Both the position numbers and the translations under genes were made by a program. This document shows positions 24,225 to 32,090 of a stretch of DNA of 64,000 nucleotides, one piece after another (position 1 is the stretch's first letter; the number at the start of each line of letters is the position of its first letter). A model generated the notes under the pieces. That model searched no databases. It was not told the origin of the DNA and was given only the letters and a program-made list of their open reading frames with translations. Origin of the DNA: Caballeronia megalochromosomata (GTDB lineage: Bacteria; Pseudomonadota; Gammaproteobacteria; Burkholderiales; Burkholderiaceae); contig LRBF01000028.1 of NCBI GenBank assembly GCA_001580565.1, positions 1 to 64,000 of the forward strand, in the 5' to 3' direction.

Positions 24225-24386
24225 ATGAGTTACTTGACGATCATCGCGGCGGTGTGGGGAATTTGCGCGATCTGTGCGGTGCTGTTCATCCGCGGCGCGG
24301 CGCAGCGCAATCAGGAACCGCTGCGCGTGCAGAGCGATCGTGAACCGGTTGCGCGCGCCTCGAAGGATTTCAGCCGTCCGGCCTGA
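24225..24386 (+). CDS. Small single-helix membrane protein (53 aa)
   Basis: ATG 24225 is preceded by GGGGAGAAGGAA, a very strong ribosome site. The peptide has one membrane helix (SYLTIIAAVWGICAICAVLF, residues 2-21), followed by a basic, polar tail of ~30 residues ending DFSRPA. A cytoplasmic tail anchored by one helix is the simplest reading. No family is recognised. The gene ends 45 bp before the convergent aroQ. Confidence 0.65.
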   Translation: MSYLTIIAAVWGICAICAVLFIRGAAQRNQEPLRVQSDREPVARASKDFSRPA

Positions 24387-24431
24387 CCCGGCGACGCCGG
24401 CGAGACGCTCACGCCTCGCCGGAAAAACATC

Positions 24432-24878
24432 TTACTTGCCCGCGTTGATCGCAGCGACCGCCGCGCGCAAGCCCAGCAGATAGCTTTCCACGCCGAAGCC
24501 CGAAATCTGCCCCTTCGCGATTTCCGCGAACACCGATTTGTGGCGGAACTCTTCCCGAGCGTGCACATGCGACATGTGCACTTCAATCACCGGCGCCGTC
24601 AGAATGGCGAGCGCGTCGCGGATCGCGTAGCTGTAATGCGTCCACGCGCCGGCGTTGATCACGATCGCATCGATTTTCTCCTCGAACGCGCGATGAATGC
24701 GCGAGCACATCTCGCCTTCGATGTTCGTCTGGTAGCACTCCACGTCCACGCCCAGTTCCTTGCCAAGCGCGGCCATTTGTTCGTCGATTTGCGCGAGCGT
24801 CGCCGTGCCGTACTGCTTCGGGTCGCGCTTGCCGAACATATTGAGGTTGACGCCGTGCAGCGTCAGGATCTTTGCCAT
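24432..24878 (-). CDS. aroQ: Type II 3-dehydroquinate dehydratase
   Basis: A 148-aa class II dehydroquinase that converts 3-dehydroquinate to 3-dehydroshikimate. The motifs HGVNLNMFGKRDPKQYG (active-site Arg and Tyr loop), INAGAWTHYSYAIRDAL, and EVHMSHVHAREEFRHKS are present. The usual NPGAYTH reads NAGAWTH and EVHxSN reads EVHMSH, so this copy is divergent from a housekeeping AroQ. It follows the Gfo/Idh gene and an MFS carrier on the same strand, which suggests a catabolic quinate/shikimate role (QuiB-like) rather than chorismate synthesis. Confidence 0.9.
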   Translation of the reverse strand: MAKILTLHGVNLNMFGKRDPKQYGTATLAQIDEQMAALGKELGVDVECYQTNIEGEMCSRIHRAFEEKIDAIVINAGAWTHYSYAIRDALAILTAPVIEVHMSHVHAREEFRHKSVFAEIAKGQISGFGVESYLLGLRAAVAAINAGK

Positions 24879-24914
24879 GTGATTTCCTTGAACTGGAAGG
24901 GGAATTGAAAAGTT

Positions 24915-25973
24915 TCAGGCGGTCTCGACGATCTTGCCGCTCGTGGCGGCGAGCACGATGGCCTCGGTGATGCGCAGATTCTGCAGCCCGTCGCGCGCGC
25001 TGACAATAGGCTCCGCTTCCCCGCGCGCCACGCGCCCGAAATGTTCCATCTGATGCGCGAGCGGATCGGCGCGTTGCATCGGCACGATGCTTTCCTCGAA
25101 CGGCTTCCACCATGAGCGGTCTTCCTCGCGGCCGTAGGACTTGAGGCGCATGGTCGGCACGGAAAGCGAGCCGAAGGTGCCCGCGATCACGTAGCAGTCT
25201 TCGTCGGGATAAGTCGAATATGCCTTGTTTTCCTGCGAGGTCTGCTCCCAGCTGCGCGGGCACGCGGCCGTGTCGGACAGCATGAACGTGCCGAGCGCGC
25301 CGCTCGCGAAGCGCAGATTGATCGCGACGGTGTCCTCGACGGGAAAGCCGCGCGTCGCCTGCGAAGCGAACGCCTGCACCGCGACGATATCGCCGCACAG
25401 CATCCGCAGGTTGTGGACCTCGTGGATCATGTTGAGCAGGATCGGCCCGCCGCCCGGCTCGCGCCGCCACGGCGCGCTCGCGTAATACTCGTCGGGCTTG
25501 AAGAACACCGCGCTGCCCATCACCGCGACGAGCTTGCCGAGCCGTCCTTCGTCGATGACCTGCTTTGCGCGCGCCATGATCGGGCTATGCGCGCGATGAT
25601 GGCCTATCAGCAGCTTGACACCCGAACGTTCAGTTTCATCGACGAGTGCCTGTGCTTCCTCGACCGTCGGCGCGATCGGCTTTTCCAGCAGCGTCGGCAC
25701 GCCGGCCGCGAGACAGATGCGCCCGTGCTCCACATGCAACTGGTTCGGCGTCGCGAGCACGATGCCGTCCGGACGATCCTTCGCGAGCAGCTCGTCGAGC
25801 GTCCTGTAGAGCGGCACGCCCGCTTTCTCCGCGATGGCCGCAGCCGCCGGCGCCGGATCGACGATGGCGGAAAGCGTGCATGTCGCACTCGCCTGCGCGA
25901 CGCCCATGTGCGCCTGGCCGATATAGCCCGCACCCGCCACCGCGATACGTGTTTTGCCTGAGTCAGTATTCAC
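24915..25973 (-). CDS. Gfo/Idh/MocA family NAD(P)-dependent oxidoreductase
   Basis: A 352-aa oxidoreductase. The Rossmann motif VAGAGYIGQAHMG is at residues ~13-25, the conserved EKPIA follows near residue 98 (LLEKPIAPTV), and the C-terminal alpha/beta domain includes NMIHEVHNLRMLCGD with a likely catalytic histidine. It starts with GTG at 25973 and lacks a strong ribosome site. It sits between aroQ (36 bp downstream) and a shikimate-type MFS, so a quinate or shikimate dehydrogenase role is plausible; members of this family also act on inositols and sugars. Confidence 0.85.
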   Translation of the reverse strand: MNTDSGKTRIAVAGAGYIGQAHMGVAQASATCTLSAIVDPAPAAAAIAEKAGVPLYRTLDELLAKDRPDGIVLATPNQLHVEHGRICLAAGVPTLLEKPIAPTVEEAQALVDETERSGVKLLIGHHRAHSPIMARAKQVIDEGRLGKLVAVMGSAVFFKPDEYYASAPWRREPGGGPILLNMIHEVHNLRMLCGDIVAVQAFASQATRGFPVEDTVAINLRFASGALGTFMLSDTAACPRSWEQTSQENKAYSTYPDEDCYVIAGTFGSLSVPTMRLKSYGREEDRSWWKPFEESIVPMQRADPLAHQMEHFGRVARGEAEPIVSARDGLQNLRITEAIVLAATSGKIVETA

Positions 25974-26071
25974 TTGGATTCACCAGATCGATAAAAAGTG
26001 CGCGCGCGAGGGCACGCGGACGGCGCGGGTGACGCGCCGCCGTGAGGAACAACAATTGAGGGAAATGAGCC

Positions 26072-27490
26072 TTAGGAAGCGCGCGCGTTGGCGACCGATT
26101 CCGCGCGCAGGCGCTCGTACTCGGACTGCTCGACCGGCCGTGCATCCTTTTCGCCGAGCTGGTTGAGCGGGATGCGATACGTCTCCCGCGCGGTCCACGC
26201 GGCGATGGCCGCGATGATCGTGACGACGAGCGTGATCGTGCCGATCGTGAACGGAATGTTCGTCGATCCCGGCGGCGCGACGGTCGCGAAGAGCGCGGGC
26301 AGGAGCGCCGTGATCGTCGTGCCGACATTCTGCGCGATCGCCATGGCGGAAACGCGCGTGCGCGTCGGGAAGAGTTCGGGATAGAAGCTCGGGAAAATCG
26401 CGTTATAGCCCTGATAGACGATGCCCCACATCAGCAGCGACGCGACGATCGCCAGGCTGACGCTGTGAATGCTGATCGCGTAGAGATACAGATACGACAG
26501 CAGGCCCGACGCGATCGCCCCGACGATGATCGGCGGCTTGCGCCCGATCTTGTCGGAGAGATTGCCGACGATCGGAATCACCACCACGGCGAGAATGTTG
26601 CCGACCACCGGAATCCACAGATACATGCTCTTGTGGAAGCCGACCCCGTAGGCCGCCTGCACCGCGTACGCCGCGCCGAAAATGGTCGCGACCACGGGAA
26701 TCACGTTCATCAGCGCCATGCAGACCACGCGGAACATGTCGGCGAGGTTGTACTTGAAGGCATCGACGATCGGCGAGCGCGGCACCGCGCCCTTCTCGCC
26801 TTCCTTCTCGAACGCGGGCGTCTCATGCACTTCGCGGCGGATGATGTAGCCCGCGACCAGCACGAACGCCGAAAGCACGAACGGAATGCGCCAGCCCCAC
26901 GCGTTGAACGAATCCTCGGGCATGTAGTACGCGAGCGGCAGGAACACGGCGGCGGCGAGAATCTGTCCGGCCTGCACGCCTTGCAGCGTGAAGCTCGCGA
27001 AGTAGCCGCGCCGTCCGAATGGCGAGTGTTCGAGAATCATCGAACTGGCGCCCGAGATTTCGCCCGCGACCGCGAAGCCCTGAACCAGCCGCAGGATCAC
27101 GAGCAGCGCCGGCGCGAGCATGCCGACGCTGTGATAGGTCGGCAACAGGCCGACGGCCATGGTCGAGAAGCCCATCAGGAACATGCACAGCACGAGCACA
27201 TTCTTGCGGCCGTGCGTGTCGCCGAGATGGCCGAGCACGAACGCGCCGATCGGCCGCGCGACATAGCCCACGCCGTAAGTCGCGAGCGACGCGACGATCG
27301 CCACTTTCGGATTGCCCGACGGAAAGAAAAGCTGCGGAAAGATGAGCGCGGCGGCCTGCGCGTAGATGAAAAAGTCGTAGTACTCGAGTGCGGAGCCTAT
27401 CCAGCCGCTCGCGGTGGCTTTCTTCGTCTGCTTCCGGTTCTCGGCGTGCGACTCGCCTTCGGTACCGGGTGAGAGAGAATTCGTGTCCAT
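26072..27490 (-). CDS. MFS transporter, MHS family (shikimate-transporter-like)
   Basis: A 472-aa, ~12-helix carrier. GWIGSALEYYDFFIYAQAAALIF at the first helix and GHLGDTHGRKNVLV after the second are typical of ShiA/ProP/KgtP relatives; GNLSDKIGRKPPII repeats in the second half. The start ATG 27490 follows GGAGACGTC; upstream in-frame residues are rejected. It is followed by the Gfo/Idh oxidoreductase and aroQ on the same strand. The three together look like an uptake-and-degradation unit for quinate or shikimate. Confidence 0.87.
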   Translation of the reverse strand: MDTNSLSPGTEGESHAENRKQTKKATASGWIGSALEYYDFFIYAQAAALIFPQLFFPSGNPKVAIVASLATYGVGYVARPIGAFVLGHLGDTHGRKNVLVLCMFLMGFSTMAVGLLPTYHSVGMLAPALLVILRLVQGFAVAGEISGASSMILEHSPFGRRGYFASFTLQGVQAGQILAAAVFLPLAYYMPEDSFNAWGWRIPFVLSAFVLVAGYIIRREVHETPAFEKEGEKGAVPRSPIVDAFKYNLADMFRVVCMALMNVIPVVATIFGAAYAVQAAYGVGFHKSMYLWIPVVGNILAVVVIPIVGNLSDKIGRKPPIIVGAIASGLLSYLYLYAISIHSVSLAIVASLLMWGIVYQGYNAIFPSFYPELFPTRTRVSAMAIAQNVGTTITALLPALFATVAPPGSTNIPFTIGTITLVVTIIAAIAAWTARETYRIPLNQLGEKDARPVEQSEYERLRAESVANARAS

Positions 27491-27885
27491 GACGTCTCCA
27501 TTTATGATTCGCACGACGGTTTCTGTGGCCATCTTTACGACGATGCTGCGCTTTCGTTCTTCGCCGACGACGTCCGCGCGGCGTCGCGCGCAGGACATCC
27601 GATCATGATCGCCTCTGAATCGAAAGCTATCGATGAGGCAAAACCCGCGCGAGCGCGCCGGGATGAAAGGCTTGAGCGGCAGATTACTATGTCCGCCGGA
27701 AAATATAATCGGGCGCGAAGGAAAGTCAGAATGCGCTGGGAGAGAATAATCGGCTGACGGCCGACGCGAAACCCGCCCGGGTCGTGCCTAAAGTATGTGC
27801 AACCGCCGCCGTATACACGAGTACCGGCGGTGACGGAATTGCCACCGCCCACGTTTTCGTCCTCTCGCTGGCCCCGGTCTTCCGT
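27491..27885. other. Divergent intergenic region, no recognised gene
   Basis: 395 bp between the MFS carrier and the diguanylate cyclase. Frames here are short and compositionally unlike genes. The AT-rich patch AAAATATAATCGGGCG around 27700 could hold a promoter. No clear operator or riboswitch was seen. Confidence 0.5.
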
Positions 27886-29460
27886 ATGTCAGGCAACCCG
27901 TCCTTGATCGATTCGATTCTGGCCACACCGGCGACAGAGGACGGGCGCATTACGGCCGCGATTCGCGCGTCGCTGCTGTCGACGCTGGTCGAGGACATCC
28001 GCCCGCTCCTCCTGTCCGGCATCGCCAGTGCGTTCGTCGCGCTGATCGCGCTCGGGCGCCAGCAGGCGCTCTGGACGATGCTCTGGGCCGCCGCCGACGT
28101 GCTCCTGCTCGCCGCGCGTCTTTCCATCGTGTGCCGCTATCGTGCGCTGAGCCGCCCGAGCGCGCCGCATCCCGGCCCGTGGGCGGCGCGCTACGCGCCG
28201 TTCGCCCTCGCGACGTGTCTCGTGACCGGCCTCGGCACGATGGCCTGCGTGATTTCCGGCGACGCCGTGCTCGCCTCGCTCGCGATCATGGTGACGGCGG
28301 GCCTGCTCGGCGGCATCGCGTCGCGCAACGCGGGCATTCCGCATCTGGCGATCGCGCAGGTGTGCCTCGGCGCGCTGCCGATCGGCGTCGGCGGGCTGTT
28401 TGGGCCGGCCGGCTACTGGATTCTCGTGCCGCCGCTCTTTCTCTATATCGGTGCGATGTGCGCGGTCGTGCAGCGCCACTACCGCAGCCTCGTCGCGCTG
28501 ATGACGGCCGAGCAGGGCCATGCTGAAATCGCCGCGCGCTTTAACGCCGCGCTCGCGCACATGCCGCACGGTCTGTGCACGGTGGATGCATCGGGTAAGG
28601 TGGTGATCGCGAATCGCAAGGCGGCGGAGCTGTTCGGCGCGACCGTCGAAATGCTGCGGCTGAACGTGTCCTTGCCGGAGTTCATCGGCTATGTCGGGCT
28701 CGCGAAGTTCGGCGAGACGCTGCGCGCGCAGTTTGCCGAGCGCTGCACGCAATGGCTCGAAAACGGCAATCTGCCGCTCGATCTGCCGCTGCGCGACGGC
28801 CGGCACCTCGAACTGAGCCGCAACCCGGTGCCCGACGGAAGCGCGGTCATCATCATCGAGGACGTGACGGAGCGCCGCAAGGCCGAGGCGAAGATCCTGC
28901 ACTGGGCGCATCACGACTCGCTCACGGGCCTGCCGAACCGGCGCTATCTCGGCGATCACGCCGAGCGTCTCATGGCGGGCGGCGCGGGCCGTGAAAAAGT
29001 GACGGTGATGTACGTCGATCTCGACGGTTTCAAGCGCGTCAACGACACGCACGGCCACAACGCGGGCGACGATCTGCTCAAGCTCGTCGCCGACCGCCTG
29101 CGCAACGCGATGCGTCGCGGCGAGCTGGCCGCGCGTCTCGGCGGCGACGAATTCGCGATCGTCGCGACGTACATCGCGGATGCGTCGAATGCCGTTTTCG
29201 CGCAGAAGATCATCCGCGAGCTGTCCGCGCCCTACACGCTCGCGTGCGGGCAGACGGTGCGCGTGGGCGTGAGCGTCGGCATCGCGCTCGCGCGCGCTGG
29301 CGAAGCCTTCGAAAGTGCGTTGAAGCGCGCCGATGCCGCGCTTTATCAGGCGAAATCGGAAGAACCCGGCACCTATCGGTTTTCCGGCCGCGACGGCGAC
29401 GCGATCTCCAACGACGAGCACGCCGTTCCCGCGCTGGCCGAGCGCGGCCGCGCCTGGTAG
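27886..29460 (+). CDS. Membrane diguanylate cyclase with PAS and GGDEF domains
   Basis: A 524-aa signalling protein that should make cyclic di-GMP. Residues ~25-190 contain about five or six membrane helices. A PAS-like sensor follows (FNAALAHMPHGLCTVDASGKVVIANRKAAELFG, about 215-247). The catalytic domain shows HHDSLTGLPNRRYL, DLDGFKRVNDTHGH and an intact GGDEF (ARLGGDEFAIV). The product-inhibition RxxD site five residues before GGDEF is absent (RGEL), so feedback control may be missing. The start MSGNPS was preferred over an upstream frame; the exact start is uncertain. Confidence 0.9.
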   Translation: MSGNPSLIDSILATPATEDGRITAAIRASLLSTLVEDIRPLLLSGIASAFVALIALGRQQALWTMLWAAADVLLLAARLSIVCRYRALSRPSAPHPGPWAARYAPFALATCLVTGLGTMACVISGDAVLASLAIMVTAGLLGGIASRNAGIPHLAIAQVCLGALPIGVGGLFGPAGYWILVPPLFLYIGAMCAVVQRHYRSLVALMTAEQGHAEIAARFNAALAHMPHGLCTVDASGKVVIANRKAAELFGATVEMLRLNVSLPEFIGYVGLAKFGETLRAQFAERCTQWLENGNLPLDLPLRDGRHLELSRNPVPDGSAVIIIEDVTERRKAEAKILHWAHHDSLTGLPNRRYLGDHAERLMAGGAGREKVTVMYVDLDGFKRVNDTHGHNAGDDLLKLVADRLRNAMRRGELAARLGGDEFAIVATYIADASNAVFAQKIIRELSAPYTLACGQTVRVGVSVGIALARAGEAFESALKRADAALYQAKSEEPGTYRFSGRDGDAISNDEHAVPALAERGRAW

Positions 29461-29558
29461 CGGCGCCCGGCATTCGTCCGATCAATGAAGCGTGTGGCGT
29501 GCCGAGCGCGTTCAGCGCCCAGCACGTATAGTCCCGTTCTGCCACTCCGGGAACCCAC

Positions 29559-30776
29559 ATGTCGACTCCACCATCGACCACGCTTGACCGCGCCAAGCAT
29601 GTCGAGCTCACGCGCGGACTGATCGCGCTCTTCGCGTTCTGCTGCGGTGCGATCGTCGCGAACCTGTATTACGCGCAGCCGATCACCGAGCTCATCGCGC
29701 CCGATCTGCACATGGCGGGCGGCACGGCGAGCCTGATCGTGTCGCTCACGCAGATCGGCTACGCGCTCGGATTGTTCTTCATCGTGCCGCTCGGCGATTT
29801 GCTCGAAAACCGCAAGCTCATGATCGCGACCGCGCTCGTATCGATCGCGAGCCTCACCGCCGCCACGTTCACGCACACGCCCGGCTGGTTCCTCGTGATC
29901 TCGCTGTTGATCGGCTTTTCGTCGGTGGCCGTGCAGATCCTGATTCCGCTCGCCGCGTATCTTGCGCCGGATGAATCGCGCGGCAAGGTGGTCGGCACCA
30001 TCATGAGCGGACTGCTGCTCGGCATTCTGCTGTCGCGGCCGATATCGAGCCTCGTCGCGGGTCACTTCGGCTGGCGCGCGATGTTCGGCGCCGCCGCCGT
30101 GCTGATGATCGGCATCACGACCGTGCTCGCGCTCACGATCCCGCGCCGCCAGCCGGATCATCAGGCGACGTACTTCCAGTTGATCGGCTCGCTCGGCCAT
30201 CTCGTGCGCACGATGCCTGTGCTGCGTCATCGCTCGTTGTATCAGGCGCTGATGTTCGCGTCGTTCAGCCTCTTCTGGACCGGCATTCCGGTCGAACTCA
30301 CGCGGCATTACGGACTCACGCAGACGGCCATCGGCATCTTCGCGCTCATCGGCGCGACGGGTGCGACCTCCGCGCCGATCGCCGGGCGTCTCGCGGACGC
30401 GGGCCACACGGTTCGCGCGACGTTCATCGCGCTGATTCTCGCGGCGCTCGCGTATCTACCGGTCGTGCTGCATCCGGCGTGGGGTGTCGGCGCGCTCGTC
30501 GTGACGGGCATCGTGCTCGATTTCGCCGTGCAGATGAACATGGTGCTCGGCCAGCGCGAAATCTACGCGCTGCATGCGACGAGCCGCAACCGGCTGAACG
30601 CGGTGTACATGACGGGCATTTTCGTGGGCGGCGCGTTCGGCTCGGCGTTCGCGAGCCCGCTTTACGAGCGCGGCGGCTGGACGCTCGTCGCGACCGTCGC
30701 GACGGGCTTTCCGCTCGTCGCGCTGGCGCATTTCATCCTGATCGGGCGTCGTCACGCGCATCACGCCCACGCGTGA
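29559..30776 (+). CDS. MFS transporter (drug:H+/arabinose-efflux-like)
   Basis: A 405-aa, 12-helix major facilitator. The opening TRGLIALFAFCCGAIVANLYYAQPI and the loop PLGDLLENRKLMIA are typical of the YgaY/AraJ-type efflux carriers. The centre GRLADAGHTVRA is the repeat of that loop. The C-terminus ends in a His-rich stretch (GRRHAHHAHA). It stands alone downstream of the diguanylate cyclase and converges with the PssA-like gene. Substrate unknown; efflux is more likely than uptake. Confidence 0.85.
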   Translation: MSTPPSTTLDRAKHVELTRGLIALFAFCCGAIVANLYYAQPITELIAPDLHMAGGTASLIVSLTQIGYALGLFFIVPLGDLLENRKLMIATALVSIASLTAATFTHTPGWFLVISLLIGFSSVAVQILIPLAAYLAPDESRGKVVGTIMSGLLLGILLSRPISSLVAGHFGWRAMFGAAAVLMIGITTVLALTIPRRQPDHQATYFQLIGSLGHLVRTMPVLRHRSLYQALMFASFSLFWTGIPVELTRHYGLTQTAIGIFALIGATGATSAPIAGRLADAGHTVRATFIALILAALAYLPVVLHPAWGVGALVVTGIVLDFAVQMNMVLGQREIYALHATSRNRLNAVYMTGIFVGGAFGSAFASPLYERGGWTLVATVATGFPLVALAHFILIGRRHAHHAHA

Positions 30777-30797
30777 CCGTCCGCGCGCCGCCAATCG

Positions 30798-31412
30798 TCA
30801 CGGCTTGGGAATGCGGATGCGGCTGATCATGAGCGAGCCGGAAATCGCATAGATCAGCACGAGCGGATGCAGCGTGAAGCCGCCGATGCGCCACGTGCCG
30901 AGCCACATGCTCTCGCCGATCGCACCCGACCATGCGCCGATGGTCAGCAGAATCACGATGAGAATGGACGTGGGAATCGGCGTGCCCTCGAAATGCGTGA
31001 CCTTGCCGCTCGCGCCCGACATCTCTTCGGTCGTCACGTTGTAGCGCGCGAGACGCGACACGCCGCACGCGACGAAGTACGCCAGAATCACGCGGTCGTA
31101 CAGCCCGCGCATGCCGAATCCATAGCCGATGATCGCCGGCGCGACGCCGAACGAGATCACGTCGGCGAGCGAATCCAGTTCCTTGCCCAGCAGCGATGCC
31201 TTCTGACGCCACCGCGCGATACGGCCGTCGAGCACGTCGAAGACGAGCGCGGCGAACACGAGCGCACAGGCGAGATAGATATGCAGCACGTCGGAGTCGT
31301 CGAGATAGGACATCGCCGAGAAAAGCGCGCCCGTGCCGCACACCGCATTGCCCAGCGTGAACCAGTCGGCCAGGTGGAAATCGCGGATCATCGAGAATCG
31401 TTTGGCTTTCAT
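30798..31412 (-). CDS. CDP-alcohol phosphatidyltransferase, PssA-like
   Basis: A 204-aa membrane enzyme of phospholipid synthesis. The family motif D-G-x2-A-R-x8-G-x3-D-x3-D is complete in DGRIARWRQKASLLGKELDSLAD (begins about residue 59 and holds the metal-binding aspartates). Additional helices follow (FGVAPAIIGYGFGMRGL, ILIVILLTIGAWSG). It most resembles CDP-diacylglycerol-serine O-phosphatidyltransferase. The start ATG 31412 has only a weak ribosome site. It may be a second copy, since the main pssA of this group usually sits near psd/ilvC; that is background knowledge, not visible here. Confidence 0.82.
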   Translation of the reverse strand: MKAKRFSMIRDFHLADWFTLGNAVCGTGALFSAMSYLDDSDVLHIYLACALVFAALVFDVLDGRIARWRQKASLLGKELDSLADVISFGVAPAIIGYGFGMRGLYDRVILAYFVACGVSRLARYNVTTEEMSGASGKVTHFEGTPIPTSILIVILLTIGAWSGAIGESMWLGTWRIGGFTLHPLVLIYAISGSLMISRIRIPKP

Positions 31413-31516
31413 TCGTTTCTGTTTTCGTGACGTTCGGGCGGCGCCGAAGATCGGCGCTGCAAGACTTTCAAGTCTATCATCGCGCCCTCTTTCCTTAGCA
31501 GTCCGCATGCCCGGTA

Positions 31517-31551
31517 AACCTGTACGCGAACGTACAGGTTTGCGTTATAAT
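31517..31551 (+). promoter_or_regulatory. Perfect palindromic operator and -10 box of the merR-MFS operon
   Basis: Arms AACCTGTACG (31517-31526) and CGTACAGGTT (31531-31540) are exact complements around CGAA. A consensus TATAAT (31546-31551) begins 5 bp later. The dyad would lie at about -41 to -18 relative to the start of transcription, suited to control by the MerR protein encoded just downstream at 31584. Confidence 0.78.
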
Positions 31552-31583
31552 GCGCGGCATCGACCCATACCTTCGATGCCGCC

Positions 31584-32090
31584 ATGTCCGCGACCAAGCC
31601 CGCGCTCCTCACCATCCGCGACGCCGCCGAGCGCCTGCAAGTCACGCCGCGCACGCTCAAGTATTACGAAGAGCGCGGCCTGGTCACGCCCTCGCGCAGC
31701 GGAGGCCGCTACCGGCTCTACAGCGAGCAGGACCTGGAACTGTTCGCGCGCATCCTGCGGTTGCGCTCGCTCGGGTTCTCGCTGCAGGGCATCGTCGAGA
31801 TGCTGAAGCGGCCGATGGAAACGCAAGGCGAAGGCCGCACCGGCTATTCCGCCTCGTCCTTGCGGGAAATCGAAGCAGCGCTGTCGCAGCAGATCGAATC
31901 GGTCGATGCGCGCATCGCCGCCGTGCGCCGCGAATTGAAGGAAGCGCAGGCGGTGCGCAGCGAACTGGCGAGCGATCTCGATTATTTGCGGCGCAGAATC
32001 GCGGGCGAAAGCAAGGAAGTGCTGTTGCAGGAACGCATGGCCGCGCGCGGACAGCGCCGGGCGAAGCGCGCCGAGGACGCCGACGAATGA
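31584..32090 (+). CDS. MerR family transcriptional regulator
   Basis: A 168-aa regulator. The winged helix reads LTIRDAAERLQVTPRTLKYYEERGLV, then GRYRLYSEQDLELFARILRLRSLGFSL (positions ~10-66). A long coiled coil with two heptad-rich parts follows (LREIEAALSQQIESVDARIAAV onward, ~95-150). There is no cysteine metal site, so it probably responds to an organic ligand. Its stop overlaps the start of the MFS gene (ATGA at 32087-32090), so both are translated together and the regulator presumably controls the pump through the dyad at 31517-31540. Confidence 0.9.
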   Translation: MSATKPALLTIRDAAERLQVTPRTLKYYEERGLVTPSRSGGRYRLYSEQDLELFARILRLRSLGFSLQGIVEMLKRPMETQGEGRTGYSASSLREIEAALSQQIESVDARIAAVRRELKEAQAVRSELASDLDYLRRRIAGESKEVLLQERMAARGQRRAKRAEDADE

